Shown: positions 44,529 through 53,229 of the stretch, in pieces
Numbering within the stretch: the first letter of the stretch is position 1
Layout: every line of letters begins with the position of its first letter
Assembly (NCBI GenBank): GCA_946414315.1
Contig: CAMKNZ010000001.1
Coordinates: 186,001 to 250,000, forward strand
Length of the DNA: 64,000 nt
DNA from: an uncultured Clostridia bacterium
Lineage (GTDB): Bacteria; Bacillota; Clostridia; Christensenellales; Aristaeellaceae
Reading direction: 5' to 3'
Program-made: the position numbers and the translations under genes
Notes under the pieces: model-generated
Seen by the model: the letters and a program-made list of their open reading frames with translations, nothing else
Database searches by the model: none
What the model was told of the DNA's origin: nothing

Positions 44529-45458
44529 ATGGTATTCAATACGATTCTTGAAGCAGTAGGAAATACCCCGATGGTCCGGCTGAACCGGATGCCGGAAGAG
44601 GGCAGCGCGGAAATCCTGGTAAAGGTGGAGGCGCTGAACGTCGGCGGATCGATCAAGACCCGTACTGCGCTGAACATGATCGAGCAGGCGGAGAAAGAAG
44701 GCCTGATCACCCCGGATACGATCATCGTGGAGCCCACCAGCGGCAACCAGGGAATCGGTCTCGCGCTGGTCGGCGCGGTCAAGGGCTACCGCACGATCAT
44801 CATCATGCCGGATTCCGTCAGCGAGGAACGCCGGAAGCTGATCCGCCATTACGGCGCCGAAGTCAAGCTGATCCACGACGCCGGGGATATCGGCAAATGC
44901 ATGGAGGAATGCCTTCAGTGCGCCATGGACATGAAAGCCCGGAATCCGAAGGTCTTCGTTCCCCAGCAGTTCGAAAACCCGAATAACACCCTTGCCCACA
45001 AGAAGCATACCGCCCTGGAAATCATGGCCCAGGTGGCCGGACCGATCCACGGCTACTGCAGCGGCATCGGCACCGGCGGCACCCTGACCGGCATCGGCGA
45101 AGTGCTCAAAGCCCAGTATCCGGATCTGGAGATCTGGGCGGTGGAGCCGGAAAACGCCGCGATCCTCGCCGGCGGCACCATCGGCACGCATATCCAGATG
45201 GGCATCGGCGACGGCATTATCCCGGCGATCCTGAACCGGGAAATCTATGATGACATTTATGTCGTCACGGATTCCGAAGCCCTTGAAACCGCCCGCCGGC
45301 TTGCGAAGGAAGAAGGCCTCGTCTGCGGCATCTCCAGCGGCACCAATGTGGCCGCCGCCCTGAAACTCGCAAAGAAGCTCGGGCCGGGCAAAACCGTGGT
45401 CACCGTGCTCCCGGACACCGCCGAACGTTACTATTCCACCCCCCTCTTCGGTGTATAA
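44529..45458 (+). CDS. cysK: Cysteine synthase (O-acetylserine sulfhydrylase family)
   Basis: A 309-residue PLP enzyme making cysteine from O-acetylserine and sulfide. The start at 44529 is eight bases after GAGGAG. The PLP lysine is in VGGSIKTRTALNM, where the more common sequence is PGGSVKDR, so the usual Asp after Lys is Thr. The substrate loop is PTSGNQGIGLA and the phosphate-binding loop is GIGTGGTLTG. The last residues RYYSTPLF match CysK. No serine acetyltransferase is adjacent. The changed PLP-lysine context could point to a variant substrate preference, yet the overall sequence is plainly CysK-like. It is a single-gene transcript with promoter and terminator. Confidence 0.92.
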   Translation: MVFNTILEAVGNTPMVRLNRMPEEGSAEILVKVEALNVGGSIKTRTALNMIEQAEKEGLITPDTIIVEPTSGNQGIGLALVGAVKGYRTIIIMPDSVSEERRKLIRHYGAEVKLIHDAGDIGKCMEECLQCAMDMKARNPKVFVPQQFENPNNTLAHKKHTALEIMAQVAGPIHGYCSGIGTGGTLTGIGEVLKAQYPDLEIWAVEPENAAILAGGTIGTHIQMGIGDGIIPAILNREIYDDIYVVTDSEALETARRLAKEEGLVCGISSGTNVAAALKLAKKLGPGKTVVTVLPDTAERYYSTPLFGV

Positions 45459-45467
45459 CAGTCAGAC

Positions 45468-45514
45468 AAGAACCCCTGCAGGAAAACTCCTGCAGGGGTT
45501 CTTTTGTTCTTTCT
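45468..45514. terminator. Terminator between cysK and the GH3 gene
   Basis: AAGAACCCCTGCAGG/CCTGCAGGGGTTCTT, a 15-bp perfect stem followed by T-rich sequence on the plus side. It can serve both convergent genes. Confidence 0.92.
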
Positions 45515-45516
45515 TC

Positions 45517-47436
45517 TTACCTGGCGGATCCGCCGCGGGACCAAAGAATCTCTTCCGTCGGCTTGTAGTTTTCGTCCAGCGCCGGAATGCTGACCGGCAG
45601 CGTGCCGCCGGCTTTCCCCGCGCCGAAGCAGGCGAGCAGGCCCGCCGGGAGATTAGTCGACCAGGCACCGCCATCTTCCGGAACCGTCCGCATGGTGCTC
45701 CCCCAGTATGTCAGCAGGATCGCGTCCGCATCCGGGAAGCGCGCCGCGTCGTAGGGAAGCTGGCAGCTGACCAGGATCACGGTCTTCCCTTCCTCATGCA
45801 CGGCGGAAATGATTCTGTCAAAGGCTCCTGAGGAGAATCCGTCGTCCGAGGCCGGATCCATACAGGCCCAGGCGTAGACCCGGTGAACCAGGATTACATG
45901 ATCCGCTTCTTTTGCGGCCTGTATGCATTCCTCCTCGTTTTCCCGGGTATGCTTCATAACAGTGATCTCCGCGCCTTCCGGCAGCGCCTGCTTTTCTTCC
46001 AGCAGCAGGCGGGCAAAATCGCCTGCACCGGCGCGGCTGGCGCAGGAATCCGCGAACAGGATCAGTGTTTTCTCGCCGGCTTTCACCTGCAGCGGGAAAG
46101 CTTCGTTCTCATTCTTCACCAGCGTAACAGCGTTTTCAGCAATCTGCCATTCGGTTTCCCTGTGCGCCGCAGACCCGACGCCTTCCTTTGCCGCGGCGAT
46201 CTGCTCGTCCGTCACGTCGAACTCAGCCTCCCAAAGCAGGCCGTATTTCGCCTTCAGCTTCAGAATACGGAGAACAGACTCATTGATCCGGCCCTCGTCG
46301 ATTTCCCCGTCTTCCACCAGTCTGACCGCCGTATCCACATAGGTCTCCGTCAGCCGGAACAGATCGGTATTCTTCACGCTGGGCAGAATCAGCATATCCA
46401 CGCCCGCCCTGATTGTCATCTTCACCGTATCTTCAATGCTGAAGTTGTCCGCGATCGCCGCCATGTCCAGTGCGTCAGAGACGATCACGCCGTCAAAGCC
46501 CATATCCCCCCGCAGGATATCCGTCAGGATTGTGCGGCTCATCGTCGCCGGAATGTAAACTTCTTCTCCGGTGGAAACAGAGGTGTATTTCTCCGTCTCA
46601 ATCTGCGGATACTGGATGTGCGCAGTCATGACCATATCCGCTCCGGCGTCGATAGCCGCCTGGAACGGAATCAGTTCATTGGCCTGCAGTTCCTCATAGG
46701 TGCTGCCGATCAGCGGGAAGCCGGTATGGCTGTCCGTATCGGTGTTTCCGTGTCCCGGGAAATGTTTCAGCGCCGCCACGGTTCCGGTATCATGAAGGCC
46801 GGCCATATACGCGCAGCCGAACGCGGCGGCGTTCTGCGCGTCGTCGGAGAAGGAGCGGATGCCGATCACGGGATTGGCCGGGTTATTGTTGACGTCCACC
46901 ACCGGTGCGAAATCAGCGTGGATGTTCAGCAGTCCGAGCTCCTCACCGAGGATGGCCGCCATGGTCCGGGCATTCTCCGGATCCCCGGTGGCGCCCAGCG
47001 CCATATTGCTGACCCCGTTGGTCCCGTAGCCGATCCGGCAGACCGATCCGCCTTCCTGGTCCACAAGAATCATCTGCGGAATACCTCCGCTGCTTTGATT
47101 CGTCGTCTGCAGGTCGGCAATCAGCCGAAGCGTCTGTTCCGCGTCCGCAAAGTTCTCGCCGAACAGCAGGATGCCGCCGAAATGGTCCCGGGCAATCATC
47201 TCCCGGATTTCGTCGTTCAGCTCCGTAATATTCACGGCAGGCGGTTCCTCCGCGCCTTCCGTTTCCGGCACTTCCTTCCAGATCCGGAAAGAAGCAATCA
47301 TCATCTGGGCAACCTTGTCCCGCAGGGACATGCCGGACAGCATGATCTCCACCACATCATCCCCGTTATCCTCTGCCGAAGCGCAGCATGTAAACATCAG
47401 TATAAGCGCCAGCACCAGGCAAATGAATCTTATCAT
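45517..47436 (-). CDS. Exported beta-N-acetylglucosaminidase, GH3 (NagZ type)
   Basis: A 639-residue exported GH3 enzyme that removes N-acetylglucosamine from wall fragments or chitin-type glycans. The signal peptide ends CCASA|ED. The NagZ signature KHFPGHGNTDTDSH supplies the catalytic His-Asp dyad, and the nucleophile Asp is in VIVSDALDMAAI. QMILVDQEGGSVCRI is also typical. The C-terminal 230 residues form the second GH3 domain (AENAVTLVKNENEAFPL). GGAGGG is seven bases upstream of the ATG. Cytoplasmic NagZ of Gram-negatives is about half as long; two-domain exported forms (NagZ/YbbD) are normal in Firmicutes muropeptide recovery. Confidence 0.92.
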   Translation of the reverse strand: MIRFICLVLALILMFTCCASAEDNGDDVVEIMLSGMSLRDKVAQMMIASFRIWKEVPETEGAEEPPAVNITELNDEIREMIARDHFGGILLFGENFADAEQTLRLIADLQTTNQSSGGIPQMILVDQEGGSVCRIGYGTNGVSNMALGATGDPENARTMAAILGEELGLLNIHADFAPVVDVNNNPANPVIGIRSFSDDAQNAAAFGCAYMAGLHDTGTVAALKHFPGHGNTDTDSHTGFPLIGSTYEELQANELIPFQAAIDAGADMVMTAHIQYPQIETEKYTSVSTGEEVYIPATMSRTILTDILRGDMGFDGVIVSDALDMAAIADNFSIEDTVKMTIRAGVDMLILPSVKNTDLFRLTETYVDTAVRLVEDGEIDEGRINESVLRILKLKAKYGLLWEAEFDVTDEQIAAAKEGVGSAAHRETEWQIAENAVTLVKNENEAFPLQVKAGEKTLILFADSCASRAGAGDFARLLLEEKQALPEGAEITVMKHTRENEEECIQAAKEADHVILVHRVYAWACMDPASDDGFSSGAFDRIISAVHEEGKTVILVSCQLPYDAARFPDADAILLTYWGSTMRTVPEDGGAWSTNLPAGLLACFGAGKAGGTLPVSIPALDENYKPTEEILWSRGGSAR

Positions 47437-47572
47437 GCAATTCCCTCCATCTGTAAGATTCAGGCGATCACTTTGTTTTTCTCTTCTTCATCCATCATAA
47501 TTGATTACCATTTGTTGCGCAAGTGTTATATTGCTCTCCGGTCAGCAGATGCAAAAACCGGTCTGTAAAGAA

Positions 47573-47601
47573 TTGACAAATACCTGTATACAGCGTATAT
47601 A
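47573..47601 (+). promoter_or_regulatory. Promoter with a CTGTATACAG palindrome in the spacer
   Basis: TTGACA (47573-47578), 17-base spacer, TATATA (47596-47601). The perfect 10-base palindrome CTGTATACAG (47584-47593) sits in the spacer, where a bound repressor would stop polymerase. It drives the DUF308-type gene. Confidence 0.65.
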
Positions 47602-47659
47602 AGGGCATGGAATATCCGTTTCCTTGCATATGGTACGATTGTGAAAGAAGGGTTTCATC

Positions 47660-48178
47660 ATGGAGTATAAAATCAGGGAACTGCTGAAAAACAAGGCAAT
47701 GGCCGCTGTGCTGAGCGTAGCGCTTGGCATCGTCATCATTATCGCGCGCCGGGCGGCGCTGGATCTGCTGGTCAGGATTATCGGCGGCCTGGTGATCACC
47801 GGCGGCGTCGCGCTGATTGCGGTTAACCTGATCCGTCCGAACGACGGATCAGGAAATATGACAACGGTCCTGGTAATGGGCGGCCTCGCGATCCTGGCCG
47901 GGATCATCCTGATCTCCTGCGCGGAAGGCATTGTGGACTTCTTCCCGACGCTCATGGGTATCTTCCTGATCCTCAACGGTCTCAGCCATCTGGCGGTCGC
48001 CGGAACGGATCCTGATAACCGGATCGTTGCTGTGATCATGGGTGTCATCATCATCATTCTCGGCGTTCTGATCGTCATGCATCCCGGTTTCATTGCCAAC
48101 GCGATCATGATCTTCATCGGATCCGCCTTTATTGTCAACGGGCTGTTTGACCTGTTCATGATAAAGCAGGCAAACTGA
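47660..48178 (+). CDS. DUF308/HdeD-like membrane protein
   Basis: A 172-residue membrane protein with six short helices in three pairs: MAAVLSVALGIVIIIARRA, LLVRIIGGLVITGGVALIAV, VLVMGGLAILAGIILIS, LMGIFLILNGLSHLAVA, VIMGVIIIILGVLIVM and MIFIGSAFIVNGLFDLF. The repeated glycine-rich GxxxxxxG helices are typical of DUF308 (HdeD) proteins, linked to acid or envelope stress in enterics. Here the function is not known. GAAAGAAGG precedes the ATG. The promoter carries a palindromic operator candidate, so it is probably inducible. A second member of the family is at 49764-50393. Confidence 0.82.
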   Translation: MEYKIRELLKNKAMAAVLSVALGIVIIIARRAALDLLVRIIGGLVITGGVALIAVNLIRPNDGSGNMTTVLVMGGLAILAGIILISCAEGIVDFFPTLMGIFLILNGLSHLAVAGTDPDNRIVAVIMGVIIIILGVLIVMHPGFIANAIMIFIGSAFIVNGLFDLFMIKQAN

Positions 48179-48196
48179 TCCGCAGCCTGGAATCAC

Positions 48197-48227
48197 AAAA
48201 CTCCGGAACCATCGTTCCGGAGTTTTT
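48197..48227. terminator. Bidirectional terminator
   Basis: AAAACTCCGGAAC/GTTCCGGAGTTTT with a T5 on the plus side and A4 on the other, between the DUF308 and MATE genes. Confidence 0.9.
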
Positions 48228-48237
48228 ATGATATCTG

Positions 48238-49644
48238 TCAGCCAGCTTTGCGCAGGCGGATCAGTTTCCCGGTCTTCGCCTCCTGCGTCTCCGGCATCAG
48301 GCGCTGGCGAACCACGCGCATGATCTGGAAATAGCACGGAATCAGGAACAAATCTGCCATAACCCAGGCAGCGGGATTTGCAAAACAGGCGCCGGTAAAC
48401 CCGGCGGAAGGAACAACAAACAGCGCGACCGCGGTCCGGGCGATCATCTCAGAAAGGCCGGCCAGCATTGCCACCCGCGTATATCCCATACCTTGGATGC
48501 TCAGGCGGATGATGTTCACAAACAGAAGGGGAATATAGAAAGCGGCGTTGATCGTCAGATACCGGATGCTCATGGACATCACTTCCGGCGCCGCGTCCGC
48601 GTCAATGAACAGACTCAGGAGGGGCCGCGCAAACAGCGCCACCACCCCGAATGCCAGCGCGCAGTATATGATCCCCAGCAGAGAGGCACACCGCAGTCCC
48701 TGATGGATCCGGTCCAGCTTCCGTGCCCCCATATTTTGTCCGGCGAAAGTCGCCATAGTGGAGGCCAGCGCGTCAAACACACAGGCAAAGAACATGCTGA
48801 TCTTTATGCCGCCGCTGACGGCGGCAACAGCGTTTACGCCCAGTCCGTTCACGGACCACTGCACCATTACGGAGCCGATTGCCGTAATGGAGAACTGGAG
48901 GCCCATCGGCAGGCCGATCCCGAGCATTTTTCTCGCAAGTCTGAAGTCAAACTGCCTGTCTTCCCGGTTCAGGTGCAGCACCGGGAAGCGCCGGATCATG
49001 ACAATCACGCAGCCGATCCCGGCCAGCAGCTGGCTGGCCGCCGTAGCCACGGCAGCGCCGGCCACATCCATTCCGCAGGCGATGATCAGGAGCAGGTCGA
49101 GGGCAATATTCACCAGCGAAGCCATGACCAGGAACACCACCGGGGTCCTGCTGTCGCCCAGCGAGCGGAGGATGCCGCTGGCCATGTTATACAGCACGCA
49201 GCAGGGAATCGCCGCAAAGATGATGCTGATATAGCTTGCCGAAGCGTCTATGATCTCTTCCGGGGTATTCATCAGCCGGAGCAGCGGCTTGCAGAAAACA
49301 GTGGAGAGAACCGCAAACAGGACGCTCAGCACACCGCTGAGCACCACCGCATGGAACACGCAGCGCCGCATCTCATGTTCGTCCTTCGCGCCGAACGCCT
49401 GGGCGATCGGAATTGAAAAACCGGAACACAGGCCCAGGCACAGGCCGATCACCAGGAAGTTCACCGAGCCGGTCGCTCCGACAGCGGCCAGGCGCTCCGC
49501 GCCCAGGTAGCGGCCGACAACGGCGGTATCGACGAAACTGTAAAACTGCTGGAAAAGCACGCCGAACAGCATCGGCAGCGCAAAAAGGACAATCCGTTTC
49601 AGCGGACTGCCTTCTGTCAGATCGCGGGTCAGATTCCGGGGCAT
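48238..49644 (-). CDS. MATE family efflux transporter
   Basis: A 468-residue membrane transporter of the MATE family, exporting cationic drugs or metabolites with Na+ or H+ antiport. Twelve helices in two pseudo-symmetric halves are visible. The N-terminus is typical: LTRDLTEGSPLKRIVLFALP and LFQQFYSFVDTAVVGRYLG. The second half has NGLGVNAVAAVSGGIKI and MATFAGQNMGA. The substrate cannot be deduced. Only AGAGG is seen as a ribosome binding site. It ends just before a bidirectional terminator and has no tightly linked regulator. Confidence 0.93.
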   Translation of the reverse strand: MPRNLTRDLTEGSPLKRIVLFALPMLFGVLFQQFYSFVDTAVVGRYLGAERLAAVGATGSVNFLVIGLCLGLCSGFSIPIAQAFGAKDEHEMRRCVFHAVVLSGVLSVLFAVLSTVFCKPLLRLMNTPEEIIDASASYISIIFAAIPCCVLYNMASGILRSLGDSRTPVVFLVMASLVNIALDLLLIIACGMDVAGAAVATAASQLLAGIGCVIVMIRRFPVLHLNREDRQFDFRLARKMLGIGLPMGLQFSITAIGSVMVQWSVNGLGVNAVAAVSGGIKISMFFACVFDALASTMATFAGQNMGARKLDRIHQGLRCASLLGIIYCALAFGVVALFARPLLSLFIDADAAPEVMSMSIRYLTINAAFYIPLLFVNIIRLSIQGMGYTRVAMLAGLSEMIARTAVALFVVPSAGFTGACFANPAAWVMADLFLIPCYFQIMRVVRQRLMPETQEAKTGKLIRLRKAG

Positions 49645-49763
49645 ACAGATAAACCTCTTTCCACGGCCCTTCAGGCCGTCCGGAAGTTTATACCACTTTT
49701 ACGGAAACTGTACAAGCGGGAATATTCTGCCTGTTTTCCGGACAAAAACGCCATGAAGACCTT

Positions 49764-50393
49764 TCACGTTTCAGGGATCGGCTTGTCTTTCTGAGCCTTG
49801 CGGTCTTCCTTGATCTTCCGGTGAAGCTGAACGATATACCAGATGTTGGCCAGCCCGTTGAGCGCCAGGAATATGCCGATTACGCGCTGCGTCACGGCGA
49901 CATCCTCCACCCCCGCCGCAGTCATGACAACCCCGAGTCCCATAATGGCAACGGCGCCGGCAACGCTGACGATGAACTTCCAGTCTTTCCTGTTTTTAAT
50001 CTTCAGGGTTTCGATCAGGTTGAGGAGGCCGGTTACAATCGTCACAATGCCCACCGCAAACCTCACGAAGGGTTCGATCGTCTCCGGGCTGATCAGGCAG
50101 TATATGGCAGCGGGAATCAGCAGGCCGTTGAAAACGGCAATCACAATGTCCAGCACATTCCTTTTCTGCGGATGCCTGAGATGAAGGAAAAGCATAATCA
50201 GCGCAACGAGAATGATCAGTCCCGCCGAAATCCGGATCGTGGGCTTCATATCCCCTGACGGGGAAACCAGGAACAGAACGCCCTGCCCCAGGAGCATCAG
50301 TGAAGCGATAACTTTGTTCTGCAGCAGCTTCAGGATGCTTTTTGCTGTTCGGAACACGGGGTTCTTTTTTGTTTCTTTGGGCTTTCTTTTCAT
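49764..50393 (-). CDS. DUF308-like membrane protein with basic termini
   Basis: A 209-residue membrane protein. The N-terminus is basic (MKRKPKETKKNPVFRTAKSI), then come about six helices: IASLMLLGQGVLFLVSP, ISAGLIILVALIMLFL, DIVIAVFNGLLIPAAIY, FAVGIVTIVTGLLNLIET, VAGAVAIMGLGVVMTAAG and VIGIFLALNGLANIWYIV. The C-terminal tail is again charged (KIKEDRKAQKDKPIPET). The helix-pair organisation resembles the protein at 47660-48178, so both may be DUF308/HdeD relatives. GGAGAAC lies upstream of the ATG. Function unknown. Confidence 0.72.
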   Translation of the reverse strand: MKRKPKETKKNPVFRTAKSILKLLQNKVIASLMLLGQGVLFLVSPSGDMKPTIRISAGLIILVALIMLFLHLRHPQKRNVLDIVIAVFNGLLIPAAIYCLISPETIEPFVRFAVGIVTIVTGLLNLIETLKIKNRKDWKFIVSVAGAVAIMGLGVVMTAAGVEDVAVTQRVIGIFLALNGLANIWYIVQLHRKIKEDRKAQKDKPIPET

Positions 50394-50452
50394 ATCCGTT
50401 CTCCTTCGGATTGCCTGTCATCCCTGCACAGGGCGCCCAGTGTTTATCAAAC

Positions 50453-50480
50453 AGGGGCGCCTTTTCCGAAAGGCGCCCCT
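50453..50480 (-). terminator. GC-rich hairpin after the small secreted protein gene
   Basis: AGGGGCGCCTTT/AAAGGCGCCCCT, a 12-bp stem 18 bases after the stop codon on the minus strand. A weak T-run (TGTTT) follows. It could also be an attenuator for the membrane protein gene 60 bases on. Confidence 0.6.
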
Positions 50481-50498
50481 GACTGAAGACCGTTCGCG

Positions 50499-51089
50499 TT
50501 ATTTCAGTCCAACCGGATCCCAGCCGCTGTCTTTGTACGCAGTCACATCCAGGCCGTTCGCTTCAACATACGCTTTGATAAACCGGGTCCGGACCGCCTG
50601 GTTTGCTTCAATGCTCAGATCTGCTCCAGCGAAGTATTGATCTTCCAGTTCCTGGTCCCCATCCGCAAAGCGCCTGATATCCGCAGCATAGTCCTCGCCG
50701 TCCCCGGCTTCTTCCATGGAAGTTACCTTCCATTCATCATCCGTTTTTTCCAGCGTGATGATCGCGGGATATTCCCCGCCGGAGATGTTTTCCAGCACGT
50801 CCCCTTTTTTCACGTAGTTCAGGATCCAGAAAGTGCCGTAGACCTTCGCGTGCGTATCATCGGTCATCTCTGTCTTATAAAGCATCGGACAGGGAATCGA
50901 CACAAAGCCGGGTTCCGTCAGGTACATCTCCACCCGCTCGTCTGTCGCCAGGAACTCAGCGATGGCTCCCTCTACAGGATCCTCGCCGGTATAGTTATAA
51001 GCGGGCAGCTGTTCCCCCTCTGCAAATGCTGCCGCAGCCAGTACAGCCAGCATCAATACTGCAATCGCGGTTGCCCAAATTCTTTTCAT
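50499..51089 (-). CDS. Small exported protein of unknown function
   Basis: I do not recognise this 196-residue exported protein. The signal peptide MKRIWATAIAVLMLAVLAAAAFA|EGEQ is clear. The mature part has an alpha-beta pattern (EDPVEGAIAEFLATDERVEM, YGTFWILNYVKKGDVLENIS, IITLEKTDDEWKVTSMEEAG) that resembles small NTF2-like or DUF4440-type domains. The C-terminal LDVTAYKDSGWDPVGLK is distinctive. GGAGG is eight bases upstream of the ATG. It has its own promoter at 51176-51204. There is no anchor. Conservation outside close relatives is unknown. Confidence 0.7.
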   Translation of the reverse strand: MKRIWATAIAVLMLAVLAAAAFAEGEQLPAYNYTGEDPVEGAIAEFLATDERVEMYLTEPGFVSIPCPMLYKTEMTDDTHAKVYGTFWILNYVKKGDVLENISGGEYPAIITLEKTDDEWKVTSMEEAGDGEDYAADIRRFADGDQELEDQYFAGADLSIEANQAVRTRFIKAYVEANGLDVTAYKDSGWDPVGLK

Positions 51090-51175
51090 ATTTGATTCCT
51101 CCATATCGTTTTATTGTATCCGGATAAGTCAATGCATCCGGATCAGCTTGACCCGATGACCTTCATGGTATGGTG

Positions 51176-51204
51176 ATTGTATATACGGAACTGCTTCCAG
51201 TTAA
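51176..51204 (-). promoter_or_regulatory. Promoter of the small exported protein gene
   Basis: On the minus strand TTAACT (51199-51204), 17-base spacer, TACAAT (51176-51181). The leader is about 80 bases. Confidence 0.6.
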
Positions 51205-51278
51205 TTGTATGCCCTATCTTTTCCCCTGTCAACAATGCAAAAATCTCATTGTCGTACGGTTGTGGTATTTGGGCTCTC

Positions 51279-51320
51279 AAAAAACACAAGGAACCCTGTG
51301 GACGTTGATTCCACAGGGTT
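51279..51320 (-). terminator. tRNA-Leu terminator
   Basis: On the minus strand AACCCTGTGGA/TCCACAGGGTT is followed by CCTTGTGT6. It lies ten bases after the tRNA 3' end. Confidence 0.9.
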
Positions 51321-51329
51321 CATCATATG

Positions 51330-51412
51330 TGCCGAAGGCGGGACTTGAACCCGCACGCTTTTGAGGGCACCGGATTTTGAGTCCGTCGCGTCTGCCATTC
51401 CGCCACTTCGGC
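51330..51412 (-). tRNA. tRNA-Leu (anticodon CAA)
   Basis: An 83-base class II tRNA on the minus strand. The acceptor stem is GCCGAAG/CTTCGGC, with discriminator A73. The anticodon loop CTCAAAA is flanked by CGGA/TCCG and gives anticodon CAA, reading UUG. A variable arm of TGCCCTCAAAAGCG follows, then the T arm GCGGGTTCAAGTCCCGC. CCA is not encoded. Confidence 0.96.
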
Positions 51413-51421
51413 ATCGAGGGG

Positions 51422-51451
51422 ATTATAGCATAATCCCCCGGATCAATGCAA
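51422..51451 (-). promoter_or_regulatory. Promoter of tRNA-Leu, overlapped by a perfect palindrome
   Basis: On the minus strand TTGCAT (51446-51451), 18-base spacer, TGC-TATAAT (51422-51427, extended -10). GGGGATTAT/ATAATCCCC at 51418-51438 is a nine-bp inverted repeat around the -10. It may also be the 3' hairpin of the vanW operon. Confidence 0.75.
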
Positions 51452-51459
51452 TGAAAAGC

Positions 51460-53229
51460 TTACTGCGGGTTATACTCAACCGTTTCCTGGTAGGCTTTGT
51501 AGGTGGTTTTGAACAGGAGTTCCCGCCTGACCTCCCGGTTGCCGTTGTACCAGATCTTCCAGGTGTTGACTTCATAACCTTTCCGGCCTGTCACGGTCTT
51601 TTTCTGTTCGCCGGGGGTCAGGGAAGTATTGACCACATAGTTGATGCCTTCCGGCTGCGGAATCGTCCGGACCAGTTCGCTTTCCAGGTCGATCTTCACC
51701 CCCGGGCCCAGGCTCATGCCGTAGATGTTGACCGTCACCTGGCGGTTGTTGAATCCGGCAACAATAAAGATCGGCTGGTCTGTATTGTTCCGGAACTTCA
51801 TATCCAGCCCGGGCCAGTTGACCGTAGCGTCAAAGCCCTTCTCGATGTAGCTGGACGGCCAGGCGTGGGGATTGCGCTCGACAATCTCCAGATCCGCCCG
51901 GACCACGGCATTGAACAGGGTGGAGCTTGTCTGGCAGACGCCGCCGCCGACCTCGTCCTTGCTCTGGCCGCCGGCGATCGCCGGGGCTTCCTTGTAGCCC
52001 TTGGCGGCAGTCCGCTCGCCCGTAGCGCCGTTGAAGGAGAAAATCTCCCCGGGCTGTACGGTCTTTCCGTTGATTGCCTCGGCGCTGAGTTTGATATTGG
52101 TGTTACGGTTGTTGTTCTTGGTGGTCTGGGTCGAATAGGCGGAGATCAGGCCGAAGTTGTTCATCAGGTCGGTTTTGGTCACGTCCGCAATGATCTTTTC
52201 CGGAACGACCCATATTTCCTTCCTGGTTATGCCGCTGTCCAGGGTCTCCGTCAGCTGGGCGTACAGCTCGTCCGGATCGATCCGGGCGCCGGGTTTGTCC
52301 TCGGTAAAGGTGAACGTCTTGGTGTTGAAGTTGAAAGACTGCACCATGCTGTTCACCGGATCCCGGTTCACATAGTTCACGATGCCGTCGGTCAGGTTCC
52401 GCAGGGCTTCGTGGTCATAATCCTGGACCGTGGCGAAGGTCAGCGGATGGGGATTGCCCGTATCGACCCGTTCGGACAGGGTCCGGACGCGCTCCTGGAA
52501 AGGCGTCGTATCGCCGGCGCCCAGGCTGGCGGTATTGCTCCGCCCGCTGGCCCACGCCCGCTCCACGATCTCCTCCGTGTTCCGGGATACCGGCACCCGC
52601 TCGCTGTTGACATGCCAGCTCTCGTTTCCGACAGAAACAGTAATGTCGAACGCCCGGTCCTGGTCCTGATGAACGGCCGAAACCGCGCGCACCGCTTCCT
52701 CCCGGGTCATGCCGTCCACCTGGACGTTATCGATATAGGTACCGGGATAGATCCGGTCGGTGAACATCGCTTTGCGCTGGTTGGCGAAATCCTCCGCCCG
52801 CTTGCTGTCCATGCTGATGAGATTGCCGTTCACAAAGGCCAGGTTCGGCAGGAACTTGTAACGAAGCCCCGTCAGCTGCGGGATCACGGCAATCCCCATT
52901 GCCGCGAGCAGCAGCAGGCAGGTCAGGATCACCGCCAGCCACGCGCCGCGGTTCCGGGTTTTCTTTTTATATCTCGGCCGGTCGTTCCGGGTCGGCGCCT
53001 GGGTCTCAAAACGGTCAAAATCGTCAAACAAGGAAGAGGGTGCACCAAGTCCGTCGTCCTTTTCATTGGAAGCAAAATAACGTCTTTTCTTTGCCTCCTC
53101 CGCTGCGGCCCGGCGGTCATATTCGTCCCGCTCCTTCAGATCCTTGTCCCGGCCCAGCGGCTGTTTCCCGGGCAGTGAGATATACTCGTCATCGCCCTCG
53201 TACAAGTCATAACGCTTCAGTTTGGCCAT
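51460..53229 (-). CDS. VanW family membrane-anchored protein
   Basis: A 589-residue protein. Residues 1-90 are cytoplasmic, charged and rich in Asp, Glu, Lys and Arg. A basic stretch RPRYKKKTRNRGAW leads into one helix (AVILTCLLLLAAMGIAVIP). The extracytoplasmic part has putative peptidoglycan-binding (PG_binding_4) domains, with TREEAVRAVSAVHQDQDRAF, followed by the VanW domain: GEIFSFNGATGERTAAKGYK and GGVCQTSSTLFNAVV. VanW accompanies vancomycin resistance clusters in enterococci, but stand-alone genes like this are common in Clostridia. No van genes are near, so resistance is not implied. Its start overlaps the U32 peptidase stop (TAATG). It is the last gene of a wall-related operon. Confidence 0.9.
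   Translation of the reverse strand: MAKLKRYDLYEGDDEYISLPGKQPLGRDKDLKERDEYDRRAAAEEAKKRRYFASNEKDDGLGAPSSLFDDFDRFETQAPTRNDRPRYKKKTRNRGAWLAVILTCLLLLAAMGIAVIPQLTGLRYKFLPNLAFVNGNLISMDSKRAEDFANQRKAMFTDRIYPGTYIDNVQVDGMTREEAVRAVSAVHQDQDRAFDITVSVGNESWHVNSERVPVSRNTEEIVERAWASGRSNTASLGAGDTTPFQERVRTLSERVDTGNPHPLTFATVQDYDHEALRNLTDGIVNYVNRDPVNSMVQSFNFNTKTFTFTEDKPGARIDPDELYAQLTETLDSGITRKEIWVVPEKIIADVTKTDLMNNFGLISAYSTQTTKNNNRNTNIKLSAEAINGKTVQPGEIFSFNGATGERTAAKGYKEAPAIAGGQSKDEVGGGVCQTSSTLFNAVVRADLEIVERNPHAWPSSYIEKGFDATVNWPGLDMKFRNNTDQPIFIVAGFNNRQVTVNIYGMSLGPGVKIDLESELVRTIPQPEGINYVVNTSLTPGEQKKTVTGRKGYEVNTWKIWYNGNREVRRELLFKTTYKAYQETVEYNPQ

Noticed and set aside
51130-51165. A CtsR-like repeat (GGTCATCGGGTCAAG on the minus strand)
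   Set aside because: Half-sites are eight bases apart instead of ten and the second is incomplete.
51460-53229. Vancomycin resistance because of the VanW match
   Set aside because: No vanH, vanA/B-type ligase or vanX is nearby. Stand-alone VanW-domain proteins are common in Clostridia.
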